Shown: positions 1 through 11,558, counted from the stretch's first letter. The stretch: DNA of 64,000 nucleotides from Conchocele bisecta (GCA_029237695.1 CM055265.1:72331912-72395911); one strand, 5' to 3'. Translations and numbers: made by a program. The notes: generated by a model from the sequence alone, not told the origin.

Positions 1-1054
1 AGTTGAGGCTTGTCACATTCAAATGACGATTAGCGTGACACATGCAGCAAATATGCAGGTGGCCGAGTACATCCGACATGAAAAATACCTAATCGGCTGT
101 ATTCGGCCGACAAACCCCACCCATATTTGCTTTTAATTTGAAGAAGCGTGATGTCAGATCAACGATTTTCCGGAGAAAAAACAATATTTGCCGATTCGTC
201 TTAGAGAGATTAAATTCAATTACATTCTCTGTACATTCTATGTGGAGGAATACAGTTTTATTTTGTCTGTCCGTCCGTTTCGTCCGTCCGTATGTGTATG
301 CATTTTGTGTTTCGCCCACTTTAGATATTGGAAAGGGAAACATAGCGGTTTCCCGCGGTATCTGCACTTCAGTGATTCAAAATTGCTTCAGTAGTTGATA
401 AGATAGTTAGGAAAACGTAATAGAAAGTGGGCTTAATAGGCAGGTGCCCTTGACGTATATTACCCAGCATTGACCGTGCTTTACTCCTGCACCTCCGATG
501 AATAAAATGGTCTACGATCTGACAAAACATACTTGACAAAACAGACTTATTTAATTCCCGATCGGAGTAAAATCTACTCAGACTGTACATGCATGCGGAA
601 TAATCCATATCTATCGTTCCTTGTAGTGGTGATAGTAATTTTGCCGACCGGATGCATACCGAATACTGGTCAGACTTCGGATGCTCAGACAGATCTGGCC
701 ATTCTGGGTCTTCACTGACAACAAATACATAACTATTTTATAAGATTAGTATATTAACATAGATCGTACGATCTAATGTATGTAAATTTTGCAAACAATG
801 TTTCATTAATTGTTAAAAATGCCGAGGTGGCCGACAAAACGGCCAAGCACAGTCGAAAAGGACTCTCCCCAAACCTGATAACGTTGAATGGTTGCCAAAC
901 ATACGGGCAGAATATGCAAATGACTCATCAAAATGCGTAATGCAGTCTAATCTATAAATAAAACGTTAACATCCCAAAATCGGAACTGGGCTTGTACAGC
1001 GTGTATGTTTCCGTCTTAGACGGCCGAAAACGCCCGACCCCGCTCTACATTTTA
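1..1054. other. No gene seen; short GTCC-rich patch
   Basis: AT-rich sequence without supportable exons. A short (GTCC)n-like patch lies at 268-293. Open frames are short and have no codon or domain signal. Confidence 0.6.
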
Positions 1055-1108
1055 TATTTGCGTTTACGAACTTCTCAGTCATACGAAGTTTAGTGAAACG
1101 GGCCCCCA
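1055..1108 (-). repeat. Fragment of GGCCCGTTTCAC-family MITE
   Basis: Only one terminal arm is left: TACGAAGTTTAGTGAAACGG and CCCCC end. The rest of the element is missing. Confidence 0.65.
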
Positions 1109-1637
1109 GAGCTGCTTTATTTACAGAATATAAAGGCAGGATATATTTTAACTTGATCTCCATTTCACGAGCAAAGATAATGTGTTTATTATGGTTAGCA
1201 ACATTATAAAACATTGACCACGCCCATACTATTAACTATACCATCATGTTACTAGTCAAGTGTTTGTTTGAAGTTCTGTTTCCCGTGGTTGGCACATTAT
1301 GTCAACCACAGATACTTTGTGGTATGAACGTCAAATACCTCATTTAAATCATACCTAATTTTACTCTGATATTAAAGATCTACAAGGTAGGATACTCGCC
1401 ATCTTTTCAACCAACGGAATTGGATTATTTAAATTGGACCCGGCTCGCTGATTCAGTAATAGTAATAGTTTTCCACTCTAGATTAATTATTAGTGCAAAG
1501 AATTGCAGGACGTTCAGTCCTTTGATTAACATTGTTGTGATGTAGACCATAATTGCACATCTTGATCATTCCAACTGTACATCAGTTAACCATTGCCAAA
1601 AACATATGCACCACTGGGATTTAGTGGACTGTACATA
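1109..1637. other. No gene or repeat recognised
   Basis: AT-rich, no open frame with exon-like composition; nothing recognised. Confidence 0.5.
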
Positions 1638-1737
1638 CAGTGGGGTCAGCGTGTAAGTTCACACACGAACGAACACGACAGGTTGGTTCCAACCTGTCGT
1701 GTTCGTTCGTGTGTGCACTTACACGCTGATCCCACTG
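1638..1737. repeat. 100-bp near-perfect hairpin (CAGTGGGGTCAGCG termini)
   Basis: Two 48-bp arms meet at GGTTGG/CCAACC with almost no loop. Termini CAGTGGGGTCAG / CTGATCCCACTG look like the ends of a short MITE. Confidence 0.8.
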
Positions 1738-2441
1738 CATTTCAGACGACGTCAAATACATATCTTTAGTACAAAAAACAAGTAAACAACTTGTTTGTAC
1801 TGATCATGTTTTATTGAAATGTATGAGTACACATTTATGATGATGATGAAATAGTTCATTTGGGAGTTAAGTCATATGCAATGTGTGAGGTAAAAATAAA
1901 GTCACATATGGCGGTTAATGGATTGGCATGAATAATCATATTGTTAACACTGAATTGTGAACTCACATGATGCATGCGTGATTATTACATGGAAATTTCG
2001 GAGTGAGAAAAGTTTCCCCGTGTTATATAGGGGATCTTACATCAGTGGTGATTCATTACATACATTTACTAATTCATTTAATTAGTTCTAATTTCATGAG
2101 AAACGAGGCTATTAGTCAACTATGTGACTGCCAATCCAGTTTCACACTATTTTGATAAAGACCATGTGGTCGAAAATTTAATAAAAATAGTGACTTTAAA
2201 ACAATGTGTATTAACTGTGCTTCCCCGCGGAGGTTATTGGAAATTACTATTATATGTATTGCATAAGCATAAGCACGGCATCGTACATTGAAGTTGTACA
2301 TATTACAGCGTGGCAATACGTGCTATAGACCTCAAATTCAGTGAAACACGTACAATTGGACACTATGAGAAGCTCCAATGTAGCTTCAATTCAAATTAAG
2401 TCGAGATTTCAAGCGATCCATGATAATTGTTTCATATAATG
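1738..2441. other. No gene recognised
   Basis: AT-rich. A fragment around 2075-2115 (CATGAGAAACGAGGCT) resembles the hairpin repeat also found near 10430 and 36330. Confidence 0.5.
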
Positions 2442-2445
2442 TTAA

Positions 2446-3366
2446 CCCTTTGAACCCGACAGCCCGCTATAGCGGTGTTTGCAAACAGTACAGATCCAGA
2501 TGAGCCGGCTCGTAGCGAGCCGTCTCATCAGAATCTGCACTTTTTGCAAGTATGTTTTTCTTAACATTTTCACACCCCATATTTAGCTCGCCTTAGGAAG
2601 GAAGGAGTGCTTATGACATACCCCCAGCGTCGTAGTCAGCGTCTTTCCATCCGTCCGTCTATATGTCCGTCCGTCTTCAAAAATTTAACCTTGGGGGAAT
2701 TTTGTTGTACTTTCTGTTTCCTTTCACCAAACGTCTTGATATTTTCACACATGCATTTCTCTAATGATTCACTATCAATATATCATGCTGTGACATGCAT
2801 AAACCTAGTGAATTCATAAACTTAACCTTGAGGTAAATGTATTATAATGTCTGGTTTCCTTTTGTCCCAATTCTTGATATTTCACACAAGCCTTTCTCTA
2901 ATGATTCTCTATTGTGCTGTGACAAATCCACGACACTCAGACTCCCGCTAACCCCAAGGTCAAGGTCACAGTCCTAGTGTTTTCATAAACTTAACGTTGG
3001 GGGAACTTTGTTATAATTTCTGTTTCCTTTCATCGCTCTTCTTGATATTTTACACAGCCCTTCCTCTAATGGTACTATATCACGCCATGCCAAATCCACG
3101 ACCCTAAAACCCCAGCTAACCACAAAGTCAACGTCACATGCATAGCGCTTTCGCAAACTTAATATTGGGGGAAATGTGTTATAATTTATGTTTCCTTTCA
3201 CACAGCTTCTTGATATTCGTTGAAATAAAGCACCAACAGGCGCGCTTCGTTGTCTTCTGACAACTCTTGTTGTAAATGGACTAGTCTTAAAATAAGTTTG
3301 TGACGATTGGACGGGTGTAACAATTAACATGGAAAAGTGCATGTTATATATTCAGGGGTGAAAGGG
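2446..3366. mobile_element. TTAA-flanked (piggyBac-like) MITE interrupted by a tandem-repeat element
   Basis: TTAA lies at 2442-2445 and 3367-3370; the ends are CCCTTTGAACC and GGTGAAAGGG. The left half holds the family hairpin GAGCCGGCTCG...CGAGCCGTCTC. The middle (2583 to about 3220) is a different repeat. Confidence 0.7.
2583..3220 (+). repeat. Tandem-repeat element with TTTAGCTCG head, about 4 units
   Basis: The head TTTAGCTCGCC...GCTTATG...GCGTCG is followed by a (GTCC)-rich microsatellite (2648-2675) and four diverged units of 137-170 bp starting near 2683, 2820, 2990 and 3158, each opening with CTTAA..TTGGGGGAA. A similar head starts the larger array at 43284. Confidence 0.7.
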
Positions 3367-3470
3367 TTAATGTTATCTGCAATTTAAGCACAGTGAGCTT
3401 ATCTGGTGGTGCGATAAGAGCAACGGTAATATAATAAGTCCAATAGACTGGGCTAGGGGATTCCGTACGG

Positions 3471-3690
3471 GAGTAATTGCAAGAGTTACCGTTCGCAACT
3501 AGGGGGTTGTGCTATTTTCGAGCTCTTCGAAATGAACTTTCCTGTGCTTTACGGCATTTAAATATATCAGACTCCAACTGGTGGTAAACTGTGATATATG
3601 TACGGGGGGGGGGGGGGGGGGAGGGGGGGGGGGGGGGGGGTTGCAACACCGGAAACTCCCCCATCCCCTCCAGATCCGCCCCTGAAATCC
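3471..3690 (-). mobile_element. Repeat with GGGCGGATC terminus and long poly-G tract
   Basis: On the minus strand it starts GGGGCGGATCTGGAG and contains a poly-C/poly-G run (3604-3640). The body (TTTACGGCATTTAAAT, ACTCCAACTGGTGGTAAACTG) matches 29531-29764. Confidence 0.6.
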
Positions 3691-3788
3691 TATCATAAAA
3701 TACAACCCAATCGAAAGTTACGGAGGTTTAAAGAACTGTATAAATTATGAAAATCTCTGCAAATTGAACTACACTGTAATTATGTTCA

Positions 3789-4285
3789 GTACATGCCCAC
3801 TCAGTAGGCACAACATGTTTTGTATATGAATTAAATAAGTGTATAATTGTGTCACTGTTCCACCAGTTCTAAAAATTACGAGTGCCCCCTATACAGATAT
3901 AATCATTTAGTAATATTTATTTTACTGGTATAGTGACGCGCGGTGGTATCAGACTATTTGCATATGCAAATGAGGCATGATCTGTTTTAATTATTTATAT
4001 ATGCGTTATCTGAATTTGTTTTATTATCGACCGATTATAAAGTATGATCATTGCACATCGAACAATAAAGACAGAGAATACATCGTAATGTCCGTTAACA
4101 TTTTAAGGAAACACGATTATCGCCCCTGATATCAGTGTGCACATTTACTTTCGATATAAAATGTATAATAATGACAATCAATATATGGGGTAATGGTGAA
4201 TGTGTGTTTATTTTGCCAGAAAATGACTCGGATGAGGTCTCTGATATAAAGAACATGTTGTTCCTATTGAGTGGGCATGTATCTT
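3789..4285 (+). mobile_element. GTACATGCCCAC-family MITE, full length
   Basis: About 500 bp with inverted ends (GTACATGCCCACTC / GAGTGGGCATGTA). Internal landmarks are CATATGCAAATGAGGCATG and GATATCAGTGTG, shared with the copies at 13.5, 23.5, 46.3, 57.5 and 58.2 kb. Other copies are flanked by TTAA. Confidence 0.75.
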
Positions 4286-4653
4286 GAACACCTCAGTATA
4301 TCAAATAGTGTGTATCTAAAAGAATGTCTGTTATCGAAGTATATTATCCAAATATATTCATATGCATTTTTCAACAGTTGTTTTCATCGCTTCTAGTACT
4401 CTCATTACCGATACTCATGGTAATAAACCAGAAAATAGCAAAATGGCCGCCGTTCTCCGTATCTGTACTGGATCTGTGATCGCTGGAATAGATATATATT
4501 TTATATTTAGCAATCACCATGTACGTCACTTCATATTTTTGCATACATGCAGTAATTTATCAGGTAACCACGTTATTGCCAGATATGTATTTAATCAAAT
4601 AAAGGTATGTATTTATGTTCTGTTCTTAAAGGCTTTATATAGAGACTACCATG
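4286..4653. other. No gene recognised
   Basis: A 101-codon open frame at 4362-4667 has no domain and AT-rich codon use; I do not regard it as coding. Confidence 0.5.
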
Positions 4654-4779
4654 CTAGTGTATTTTGATATCAAGTTTATCAGGCAAGGCTAGAAAACGCG
4701 TAGGAATTCCGAGGCTTGCCGAGGAATTCCTACCGTTTCCGAGCCGAGCCTGATAAACTTGATATCAAAATACACTACC
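4654..4779. repeat. Palindromic MITE (TTGATATCAAGTTTATCAGG termini)
   Basis: Arms of about 60 bp around AGGCTTGCCGAGG. Half copies occur near 55765-55840 and 61618-61710. Confidence 0.75.
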
Positions 4780-5103
4780 CTGGTCTTCTATTTATCAGGT
4801 AACGTTTTATGCTCGAAAATGACCACATATTACGTCGCATTATATGGACAGAACGCGGACTTGTTTACGTTGCGTCATTACACTGACGTCATTCGGTAAC
4901 GTCACGTGACGTCATCCGACCAATGGACCGTCAATTTTCACTTCCTTGTAACCCGGATGTTTATATCAGGGCAATGTATAATACACAAATATGTTATCAG
5001 TCGGTACGTATTCGGTCAATACAGGGCAGGTTATCTGATAAAATCCAATCGGTGGTAAGAGACATATGACTGTGTGATGAGTACAGCACACGAATGGGTC
5101 AGT

Positions 5104-5438
5104 AAATGCTTGGATTTAACGACGGCACTGGCTCGATGACCTTATATGTCGTCTCCCAAGAAGAGGAGAAAGGAAAGCGTTGGATACAGAGGAAACCGGT
5201 CCCAGGAGTCCTAGCTCTTATTAGAATAACCCCCTCTGTTTATTTAACGTGTCCAGACTCTCCGTCAAATCTGATACACGGGACCGCCTTTTTAAAGTCC
5301 CCATCCGAAAGGACTAGTAGAGCAGGAAATACAAAGTATCTCAGAAATACTGACGCCCTGGATCTGAACCCTGAATCGAACCCGGGTCGCCAGCGTGGCA
5401 GTCCGACGGTGTTACCCTTCGGACACGGTCTGCTCTTT
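5104..5438 (-). mobile_element. SINE with tRNA-Gly(GCC)-like head
   Basis: On the minus strand the anticodon arm reads CTGCCACG and the T arm CCCGGGTTCGATTC, both as in metazoan tRNA-Gly(GCC); the B-box lies at 5373-5383. The unit is flanked on both sides by the 12-bp direct repeat GAATGGGTCAGT (5092-5103 and 5439-5450), a target-site duplication of the length made by LINE machinery. The target itself is palindromic (GAATGGGTCAG / CTGACCCATTC at 5497-5507). Tail ends AAGCATTT; no poly-A is seen. Confidence 0.75.
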
Positions 5439-5587
5439 GAATGGGTCAGTGGAAGTAAGGGGAGAAGTCCATAAAGGACTTAGCCCCCTTCTTCAACTGA
5501 CCCATTCAATGTCAATGACAACACAAATACAATGAGTGTCACAGATACAGGACAAGACTAGAGGTTCAATCACAATATACATGCCAT

Positions 5588-6046
5588 GGGCGGATTCAGG
5601 GGGGGGGGGGGCGGACCCGGCGCGCGCGCCCCCCCCCCCCCCACCCCCCCCCCTATTCGCCGAGTAAAGATTTTTTACAAGTTACAAGGTTACAAGGCAC
5701 GTTTCATGCCAAGTACCATGTATTCCATGCATTTTTCGGTCGTTTTCTTATTGTTTCAAAATCTAAACGTTTTCAATAAAAAATCAGTGTCAATATTTTT
5801 GCTCCAAAATGCGCCAGAACGCAGGAAATGCGATGTAGATTTCCAAAATCTTCAGGGGGGATGCCCCCGGAGCCCCCTAGCGCTATCCCGAGCTCTGTTC
5901 GGTAGACTATTTTGCAATACTTGACTATATTATCGAACGAGCATATGCATAGCTCGTTCGATGCTCGTTCGATGCTCGTTAGATAATATAGTCAAATATT
6001 GCAAAATAGTTACGCCCACCTTAAACCGAAATCCTGGATCCGCGCT
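5588..6046. mobile_element. Repeat with GGGCGGATTC/GGATCCGCGC ends, poly-G/poly-C tracts and inner hairpin
   Basis: Opens with a G run followed by a C run (5599-5653). Contains a hairpin at 5908-6013 (GACTATTTTGCAA... arms with GCTCGTTCGATGCTCGTTCG repeats in the loop), which may be a nested element. Confidence 0.6.
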
Positions 6047-6509
6047 TGCATGCACTCGCATATCTATCTTTTACGGTAGTCACGTTTGGCGATTATCATG
6101 TCTTGCTACCGTATAGCATATATAGGTCTTTGTCATTGTGATCTCGTCTCGTCACGTAGGCATGATGCTGCGACGTGAAGTTCACCCCATTAGGTAAGTT
6201 GACGGAATATTCCATCCCGTGTCTCAGTTCGTTTCTCAGATACCCAATGTGTGAATTTTGCTGCATGCACAATAAATGACCTTTATTATATACGTACGCT
6301 CGTTTCCCATTTCGTTTCCCGTCATATTGGTCAGTGCCGGAACTACGTTTCACCTCGTAGAATAGTACCTTCTGAATCACCTCTAATGCGTTTATTTTAT
6401 TTATATTTGTATATTTTGTGAGGCGCATATAACATACGAGTGATGTACGGGTATAATAAAAAGGTTATTTGATGTGTATACGGATATATATACGTCACTC
6501 GTTACGTCG
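6047..6509. other. No gene recognised
   Basis: A 110-codon minus-strand open frame (6096-6428) shows no domain, splice context or start context that would support it. Confidence 0.45.
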
Positions 6510-6815
6510 TGCTCCGTAACTGATTATGATGAAATATAGCGCATCAAACGCGTCTTGTTAAGCTGCATTTGGTGGTCTCTGTATTTTCGCCCAAACTTCT
6601 GTCGTTTTTGTGAAGAATCGATTTCCGTGTCGGAGGGATTTCCGTGTCCATAAGTCTGTGCCAAACTCCATGGACCACCAAATGCATCTCATGAAGACGC
6701 GTTTGCTGCGCCATATTTCATCAAAATCCGTTGCATATTAAGGAAAATATCAAATAATACTTACTTTGGAGTGGCCGACGTAGTTGTTGTTGTAACCACA
6801 TGATCATGCACCTTG
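6510..6815. mobile_element. CAAGGTGTATGATCACG-family element, one end missing
   Basis: Matches the complete copy at 12621-12969: palindromic core GCGCATCAAACGCGTCTTG...AAGACGCGTTTGCTGCGCC, and the GTTGTTGTTGT repeat before the right end. Confidence 0.72.
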
Positions 6816-6949
6816 ATACAATGTCATAAACTGTAATAATGTTGAGAGATAATTTGGTTGGGCATAATGTGACATTTCCGCTATGCATGCACCAGTACCA
6901 ATTTTAGGAATATTCTTTGTTTTTGGTGAAATGGTCATACATGTACTAT

Positions 6950-7085
6950 CATTACTTGTGTAGTTAGTCCGAACATTATGCAGATACATTTGAATTGGAC
7001 GGAATCGGACGTTGTTTAAACATGGTCCGATTCAAATTTATCTGCAGAATGTTCAGACTAACTACACATTCAAGTAATGTGTCAA
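6950..7085. repeat. Palindromic repeat (TGTGTAGTTAGTC arms)
   Basis: Arms of about 55 bp flank GTTGTTTAAACATGG. Related arms form the centre of the larger palindrome at 22990-23410. Confidence 0.7.
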
Positions 7086-7115
7086 AAATAGTGCGGGCGT
7101 TTTGATGTCACAATA

Positions 7116-7305
7116 CACAGGTGGAAGACTCGGACATAGGACCTGATAAATGGCTCATTTGTAAACCGTTACCCCACCCACCAATGTCCGTACAATACAC
7201 ACTATAGCGTTGACTATACTGTATATTGTAAGGAAATGGGAAGGTGGGGTAACGTTTTTTAAATGAGCCATTTATTGGGTCCTCGGTCCGAGTCTTTCAC
7301 CTGTG
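7116..7305. mobile_element. hAT-like MITE, CACAGGT family copy 1
   Basis: Ends CACAGGTGGAAGACTCGG / CCGAGTCTTTCACCTGTG. Flanks TCACAATA and AGACAATA match at 6 of 8 positions, fitting a decayed 8-bp duplication. Confidence 0.78.
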
Positions 7306-7311
7306 AGACAA

Positions 7312-7500
7312 TATTGGGGGACATGACGAGGTTGGATAGTTATGGCTTAGGAATAAGTGAACCTATTGTTTAATTCATGCAGAACCATACAGACTGGCTG
7401 CAGCTGCAGGTCATGTACAAGTAGGTCCCACAGCATCCATACGAATAGTGAAAGTAAGGGAGACTGGCCTTACTGGATGGGGTTGGGTTAAATTATATAG
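7312..7500. repeat. Dispersed 180-bp repeat, copy 1 (other at 37587-37775)
   Basis: Shares GACGAGGTTGGAT, AATTCATGCAGAACC and CATCCATACGAATAGTG with the copy at 37.6 kb. No inverted ends seen. Confidence 0.72.
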
Positions 7501-7557
7501 TAAAACTAGTTGGTTGTAACCTACAGCAAGTGCGCGAACTACCCAGGTATAATATGG

Positions 7558-7798
7558 AACGCCAAATCTACATAAACTCAAATAAGTATTGCTAGCTCTA
7601 AATACTTAGAGCTATCATTAAATACTTAGAGCTATCATTAAATACTTAGAGCTATCATTAAATATTTAGAGCTACATCCAAATGATTTAATGTAGAGAGC
7701 TCTTCAAATTATTTGGAACTAGCTCTAAATATTTAATGCTGGCTCTAATTATTTAGAGCTAGCAATAAGTATTTGAGTTTATGTAGATTTGTCGTGCC
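7558..7798. mobile_element. MITE with about 38-bp TIRs and inner tandem repeats
   Basis: TIRs (ACATAAACTCAAATAAGTAT and its inverse) surround four copies of a 21-bp unit AAATACTTAGAGCTATCATT on the left and related AT-rich units on the right. Confidence 0.78.
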
Positions 7799-7932
7799 AT
7801 ACAGGTCAAGGCATACCGGGGCATCTATATTTGGAATCTAAAAGTTCGCTCACCCACCCTACCCGGGATGTGGAGGACAGCAATTACAATTCTGAAAACG
7901 CAATAATATTGTAGTGTACGCATTGTTCTACT

Positions 7933-8058
7933 TACGGTGGCACAGAGGGGACATGGAAATATGTTTTACTTTCGCGTGCGCACGCAAAAGCTATCGCCAC
8001 GCAAAACCTATTGCGTGCGCACGCGAAAGTAAAAGATATGTCCATGTCCCCTCTGTGC
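7933..8058. mobile_element. GGCACAGAGGGG-family MITE, short copy
   Basis: Inverted ends TACGGTGGCACAGAGGGG / CCCCTCTGTGC with GTGCGCACGC palindromes inside. The right end has lost part of the terminus. Confidence 0.75.
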
Positions 8059-8323
8059 GAGCGTATCTACTATATAATATCTGCAAATATCCACAAACAT
8101 AAAACAAAATGTACAGACCATCATCGATCTATACACTGTTGAACCCATTGTTATTGAGATCTAATAATAGCCACGTAATCCTCCATAGTTATGTCTATAA
8201 AGTTCCATGGAAAATTCCGTGGCATGTCGTGCAGACCTAAACCAAATACGTGCCGTTCGTGGAAGAATTCCTTGTCCGCCGCACTGCACCTGTTGCAAAT
8301 CGATCGATCCGTCTGCAACTCAA

Positions 8324-8468
8324 ATATGGCTGTGACAGGAGAATTTGGGGCTAATGGGTTTCTGCGACCAGTGTAGATCCAGATCAGCCTGTGCATCCGC
8401 ACAGTCTGATCAGGATCGACACTGTTCGCCATTCCACCAATGAAACACCCGCGATGGTTCTAGCAGTA
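8324..8468 (-). mobile_element. GGCTGTGACTGGAG-family MITE, truncated
   Basis: Matches the half with GATCAGCCTGTGCATCCGCACAG and CAATGAAACACCCG; ends abruptly at the next MITE. Confidence 0.72.
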
Positions 8469-8470
8469 TA

Positions 8471-8693
8471 TGGGGCCCGTTTCACTAAACTTCGTACGAC
8501 TAAAATGTTCGTAAGTGCAATTTAGAATCGTCTGGAAATATCAATTGATGGATTTACATGTATTGAGCATATGTTGCATATATGCAGCCTATGCTTAATA
8601 AATGTAAATCGAATAATAATAAGAAAACGTTGTTAATGTGAAATTTACAGACTATCATAAGTTTGCACGTACGAACATTTTAGTTACATGACC
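8471..8693. mobile_element. GGCCCGTTTCAC-family MITE
   Basis: Left end GGGGCCCGTTTCACTAAAC, palindromic centre with ATTTACATGTATTGAGCATA arms; the right end is degraded. Confidence 0.78.
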
Positions 8694-8844
8694 ACACACA
8701 GAGTTCTTGGAAAATAACAACTATTTGCGTTTCATGAATTGTTGACGATCGTGATTGTCGTGTTTACAGTTGAGAATATCGGCCTACTTCCTGGACCCGC
8801 CGCTGATAATAATACAAATAGTCTCGTTCTTGTCATTTCGTCTC

Positions 8845-9275
8845 TACGGAGCCCCGCAGGGGACGTAGAATTTATTTTTTATTAATTCGTTCCCACGAAA
8901 TAACAATTCGTTCCCACGAAATAACAATTCGTTCCTCAATTTAACAATTCGTGGGACAATTCGTTCCCTCAATTTACCAATTTGTTCCCACGAAAAAACA
9001 ATTCGTTCCCAAGGGAACGAATTGTTAATTCGTGGGAACGAATTGTTATATCGTGGGAACAAATTCTTAATTCGAGGGAACGATTTGTTAAATTGAGGGA
9101 ACGAATTGTCATTTCGTGGGAACGAATTGTTAATTCGAGGGAACGAATTGTTATATCGTGGGAACGAATTGTTAATTCGAGGGAACGAATTGTTAAATTG
9201 AGGGAACGACTTCTTATTTCGAGGGAACGAATTCATAAAAAAAAATCCATGTCCCCTGCGGGTCTCGGCTCCGTA
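8845..9275. mobile_element. TIR element built from an inverted array of about 22-bp units (TTCGTTCCC family)
   Basis: Ends TACGGAGCCCCGCAGGGGAC / GTCCCCTGCGG...CTCCGTA enclose about 18 units of AACAATTCGTTCCC type; left units are in one orientation and right units inverted. The same unit, in the other arm, keeps frames open on both strands, so long open frames here are a side effect of the array. A 20-bp near-identical direct repeat (CGTTCT.GTCA.TTCGTCTC) lies on both sides. Confidence 0.82.
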
Positions 9276-9466
9276 CGTTCTCGTCACTTCGTCTCGATGT
9301 AGTAGTCGGTGTCGAGAAGCGAACATGCTGGAATCTTTGTAGCATTCTTCGGAAATGTGTATTTTTGTAACAAAAAACATGGCATAGTACAACGCAAACG
9401 ATTGGTACCATTTGTTTTTATCACCTGAATGGCGGCCGTTTTGCACTTCAAAATGAACGCTATTAT

Positions 9467-9529
9467 ACAATTCTGCAAAAACCAGGAACCCACTTTTAAA
9501 AGTGGGTTCCTGTTTTTTGCAGAATTGTT
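9467..9529. repeat. 63-bp perfect hairpin
   Basis: Arms ACAATTCTGCAAAA..CAGGAACCCACTTTT meet without loop at TTAA. Function unknown; it may be the shortest form of a MITE. Confidence 0.8.
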
Positions 9530-9569
9530 GAACATATTATATTATTGCGGAACGATTATTTATGATATT

Positions 9570-9817
9570 GTTATGTGACAATGACTGGGGATAAATGGGG
9601 CTTATGGGATTTGTGATAAGTGTAGCTCCTGATCAAATACCACACTTCTGTAGTCTGAGAGCGATATATATTGCTTGTTCGAAGCATGACCGGCGTTTCA
9701 TTGATGGAATGGCGAACAGTGCAGATCCTGATTAGACTGCGCGGATACACAGGCTGAACTGGATATATGCTGGTCGCACTACCCATAAGCCCCATTTCCC
9801 CAGTCACAGCCACATAT
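9570..9817 (-). mobile_element. GGCTGTGACTGGAG-family MITE, full length
   Basis: About 245 bp, shares TAGCTCCTGATCAAATA, GGTGTTTCATTGATGGAATG and CTGATCAGACTG-type motifs with nine other copies in the window. Confidence 0.78.
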
Positions 9818-9907
9818 AGCGATGAATGTGTGTTAAATGTACCGGCCATTTTAAAACAAAATGGCTACTATGTTCAGTGAAAGAACATTATAATTTTCTA
9901 CGGACCA

Positions 9908-10151
9908 GGGAGGCCGTTTCACTGAACCTCGTACGACTAAAATGTTCGTAAGTGCGAAATTATGATAGTCTGTAAATTTCACATTAACAATGTGTTCTTG
10001 TAAACAATTATTGGATTTACATTTATTGAGCATAGGCTGCATATGCAGCCTATGCTCAATAAATGAAAATCCATCAATTGAAATTGACAGACTATTCTAA
10101 ATCTGCACTTACGAACATTTTAGTCGTACGAAGTTTAGTGAAACGGCCCCT
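9908..10151. mobile_element. GGCCCGTTTCAC-family MITE, full length
   Basis: Both ends present (GCCGTTTCACTGAACC / GTTTAGTGAAACGGCCCC); palindromic centre GCATAGGCTGCATATGCAGCCTATGC. Confidence 0.85.
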
Positions 10152-10234
10152 GTAATGCGCAGAAACTGAAATCTACATACAATTGCATAAAACTATATAT
10201 ATTGGATGTAGTGAAGGTCTTGTTTATATATATT

Positions 10235-10475
10235 TATTGCATAAAATGAGTACAGTGTATTCACACAGTGTAATAAATATTACAATACACTAGTGTAATA
10301 AATATTCAAATGAGCCCGCTACAGAAAACATGCTAGATAATCAATACAGCTTCAAATGATGATGATGTGCTTATGCAATGAATAAAATATAACTTTTATG
10401 TTGATTTAATATGATATTTATTAAACTCGTTGACTGATTTCATAAGAAACGAGACTACTAGTATATGCCAGTAAA
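10235..10475. repeat. Dispersed AT-rich repeat with CATAAGAAACGAG hairpin arm
   Basis: In inverted orientation it matches 36300-36530 (GAGTTTAATAAATA, GCATGTTTTCTGT, GCGGGCTCAT). Confidence 0.65.
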
Positions 10476-10582
10476 CCAGTCAACTTTCATCATTCGTGTA
10501 ATATCCTCTATTTGTTATTCAAAATGGACGATATAATCACATACAATAGTATTATAAAGAAGAAATCAGCCACATATTAGAT

Positions 10583-10867
10583 TTTATCCCGACAACACAG
10601 TGCGTATGTGCCGTGAAACACGATGCCGTGAAACATTTTTGATATCCTGTCAATACAACTAATCACTGCGTATGAATATGTGCGGTGACATTTTAAAGCC
10701 ATTTGTATGTGTTGACGGGATAAATAGAATAGTAGGTTAGTGCAGCGAATGGAAAAAAATATCTGGCGCGGCACGGAAACGGGATGTGCTCGGCAGAGCC
10801 TCGCCCATCCCATTTCCTGAGCCTTGCCAGATATGTTTTCCCATTCACGGCACTAACCTACTATTCT
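10583..10867. mobile_element. TTATCCCG-type composite MITE, copy 1
   Basis: Two adjacent palindromes: one with TTATCCCGACAACAC/GTGTTGACGGGATAAA ends, one with GAATAGTAGGTTAGTGC arms and an ACGGGATG..CATCCCGTTT core. The two always occur together in this window. Confidence 0.78.
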
Positions 10868-11558
10868 CTATGGAACTGGCTATGCGCGATGATACTGAGA
10901 ATAGAAATATAGTGTGAGAAAGATGATTGAAAGGACAACCATCGCGCATTACGTCATTTGGTTTTCCAAGTGATCCAGTACTATTTTTAAACCGCACGGA
11001 GGAGTTTGCCAGACAGAAATAGAAATGACTGCTTTTTAATTTTACTATTGTAAGTGGACACTAGTGATACATATCCCGTTCTACCGAAATAAGGTCGAGT
11101 GCGGTAAATTTAGTCATACCCCCCGAGGACGTGAATCATACGCAAAACATAATGATAATGATAATGATCATGATTTTGACCCGTCGAGGGAAAAGGGGCC
11201 CGATGAATGAACATTATGGATTTTGAATTTTTGAATTTTCTCTTTGAATTTCCCATTTTATTCTGGCTTCCAATATATACATGTATACATATATTTGCAT
11301 GTTATGACTGTCATTAGTGCTTTGGTCTTACCTCTAGACGCATGCACATCGGCAGCAATGTTTTACCATACGTAAAGACATTAAATATGGTAATATGCGG
11401 GCAATGGAATAAAACAGTGTCCTCGACGGAATCCACTTGCAAAACTTGCCCCAGAGTTCTCACGCTACTATTTTTTTTATTTATTGCTATATTTGGACGA
11501 TTTCTTTTGTAATAACACGATTAACCATTTATTGATAGGATAGACTACGTTTAAGCAA
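10868..11558. other. No gene recognised
   Basis: AT-rich; short AATGATAATG tandem at 11148-11175. Confidence 0.5.

Noticed and set aside
5106..5474. 122-codon plus-strand frame
   Set aside because: It runs antisense through the tRNA-Gly SINE and its duplication.
6096..6428. 110-codon minus-strand frame
   Set aside because: No recognisable domain or start context; chance length in this composition.
8844..9470. 208-codon minus-strand frame with Asn-Ser-Phe-Pro repeats
   Set aside because: It is a translation of the palindromic 22-bp array; the other strand is open as well.
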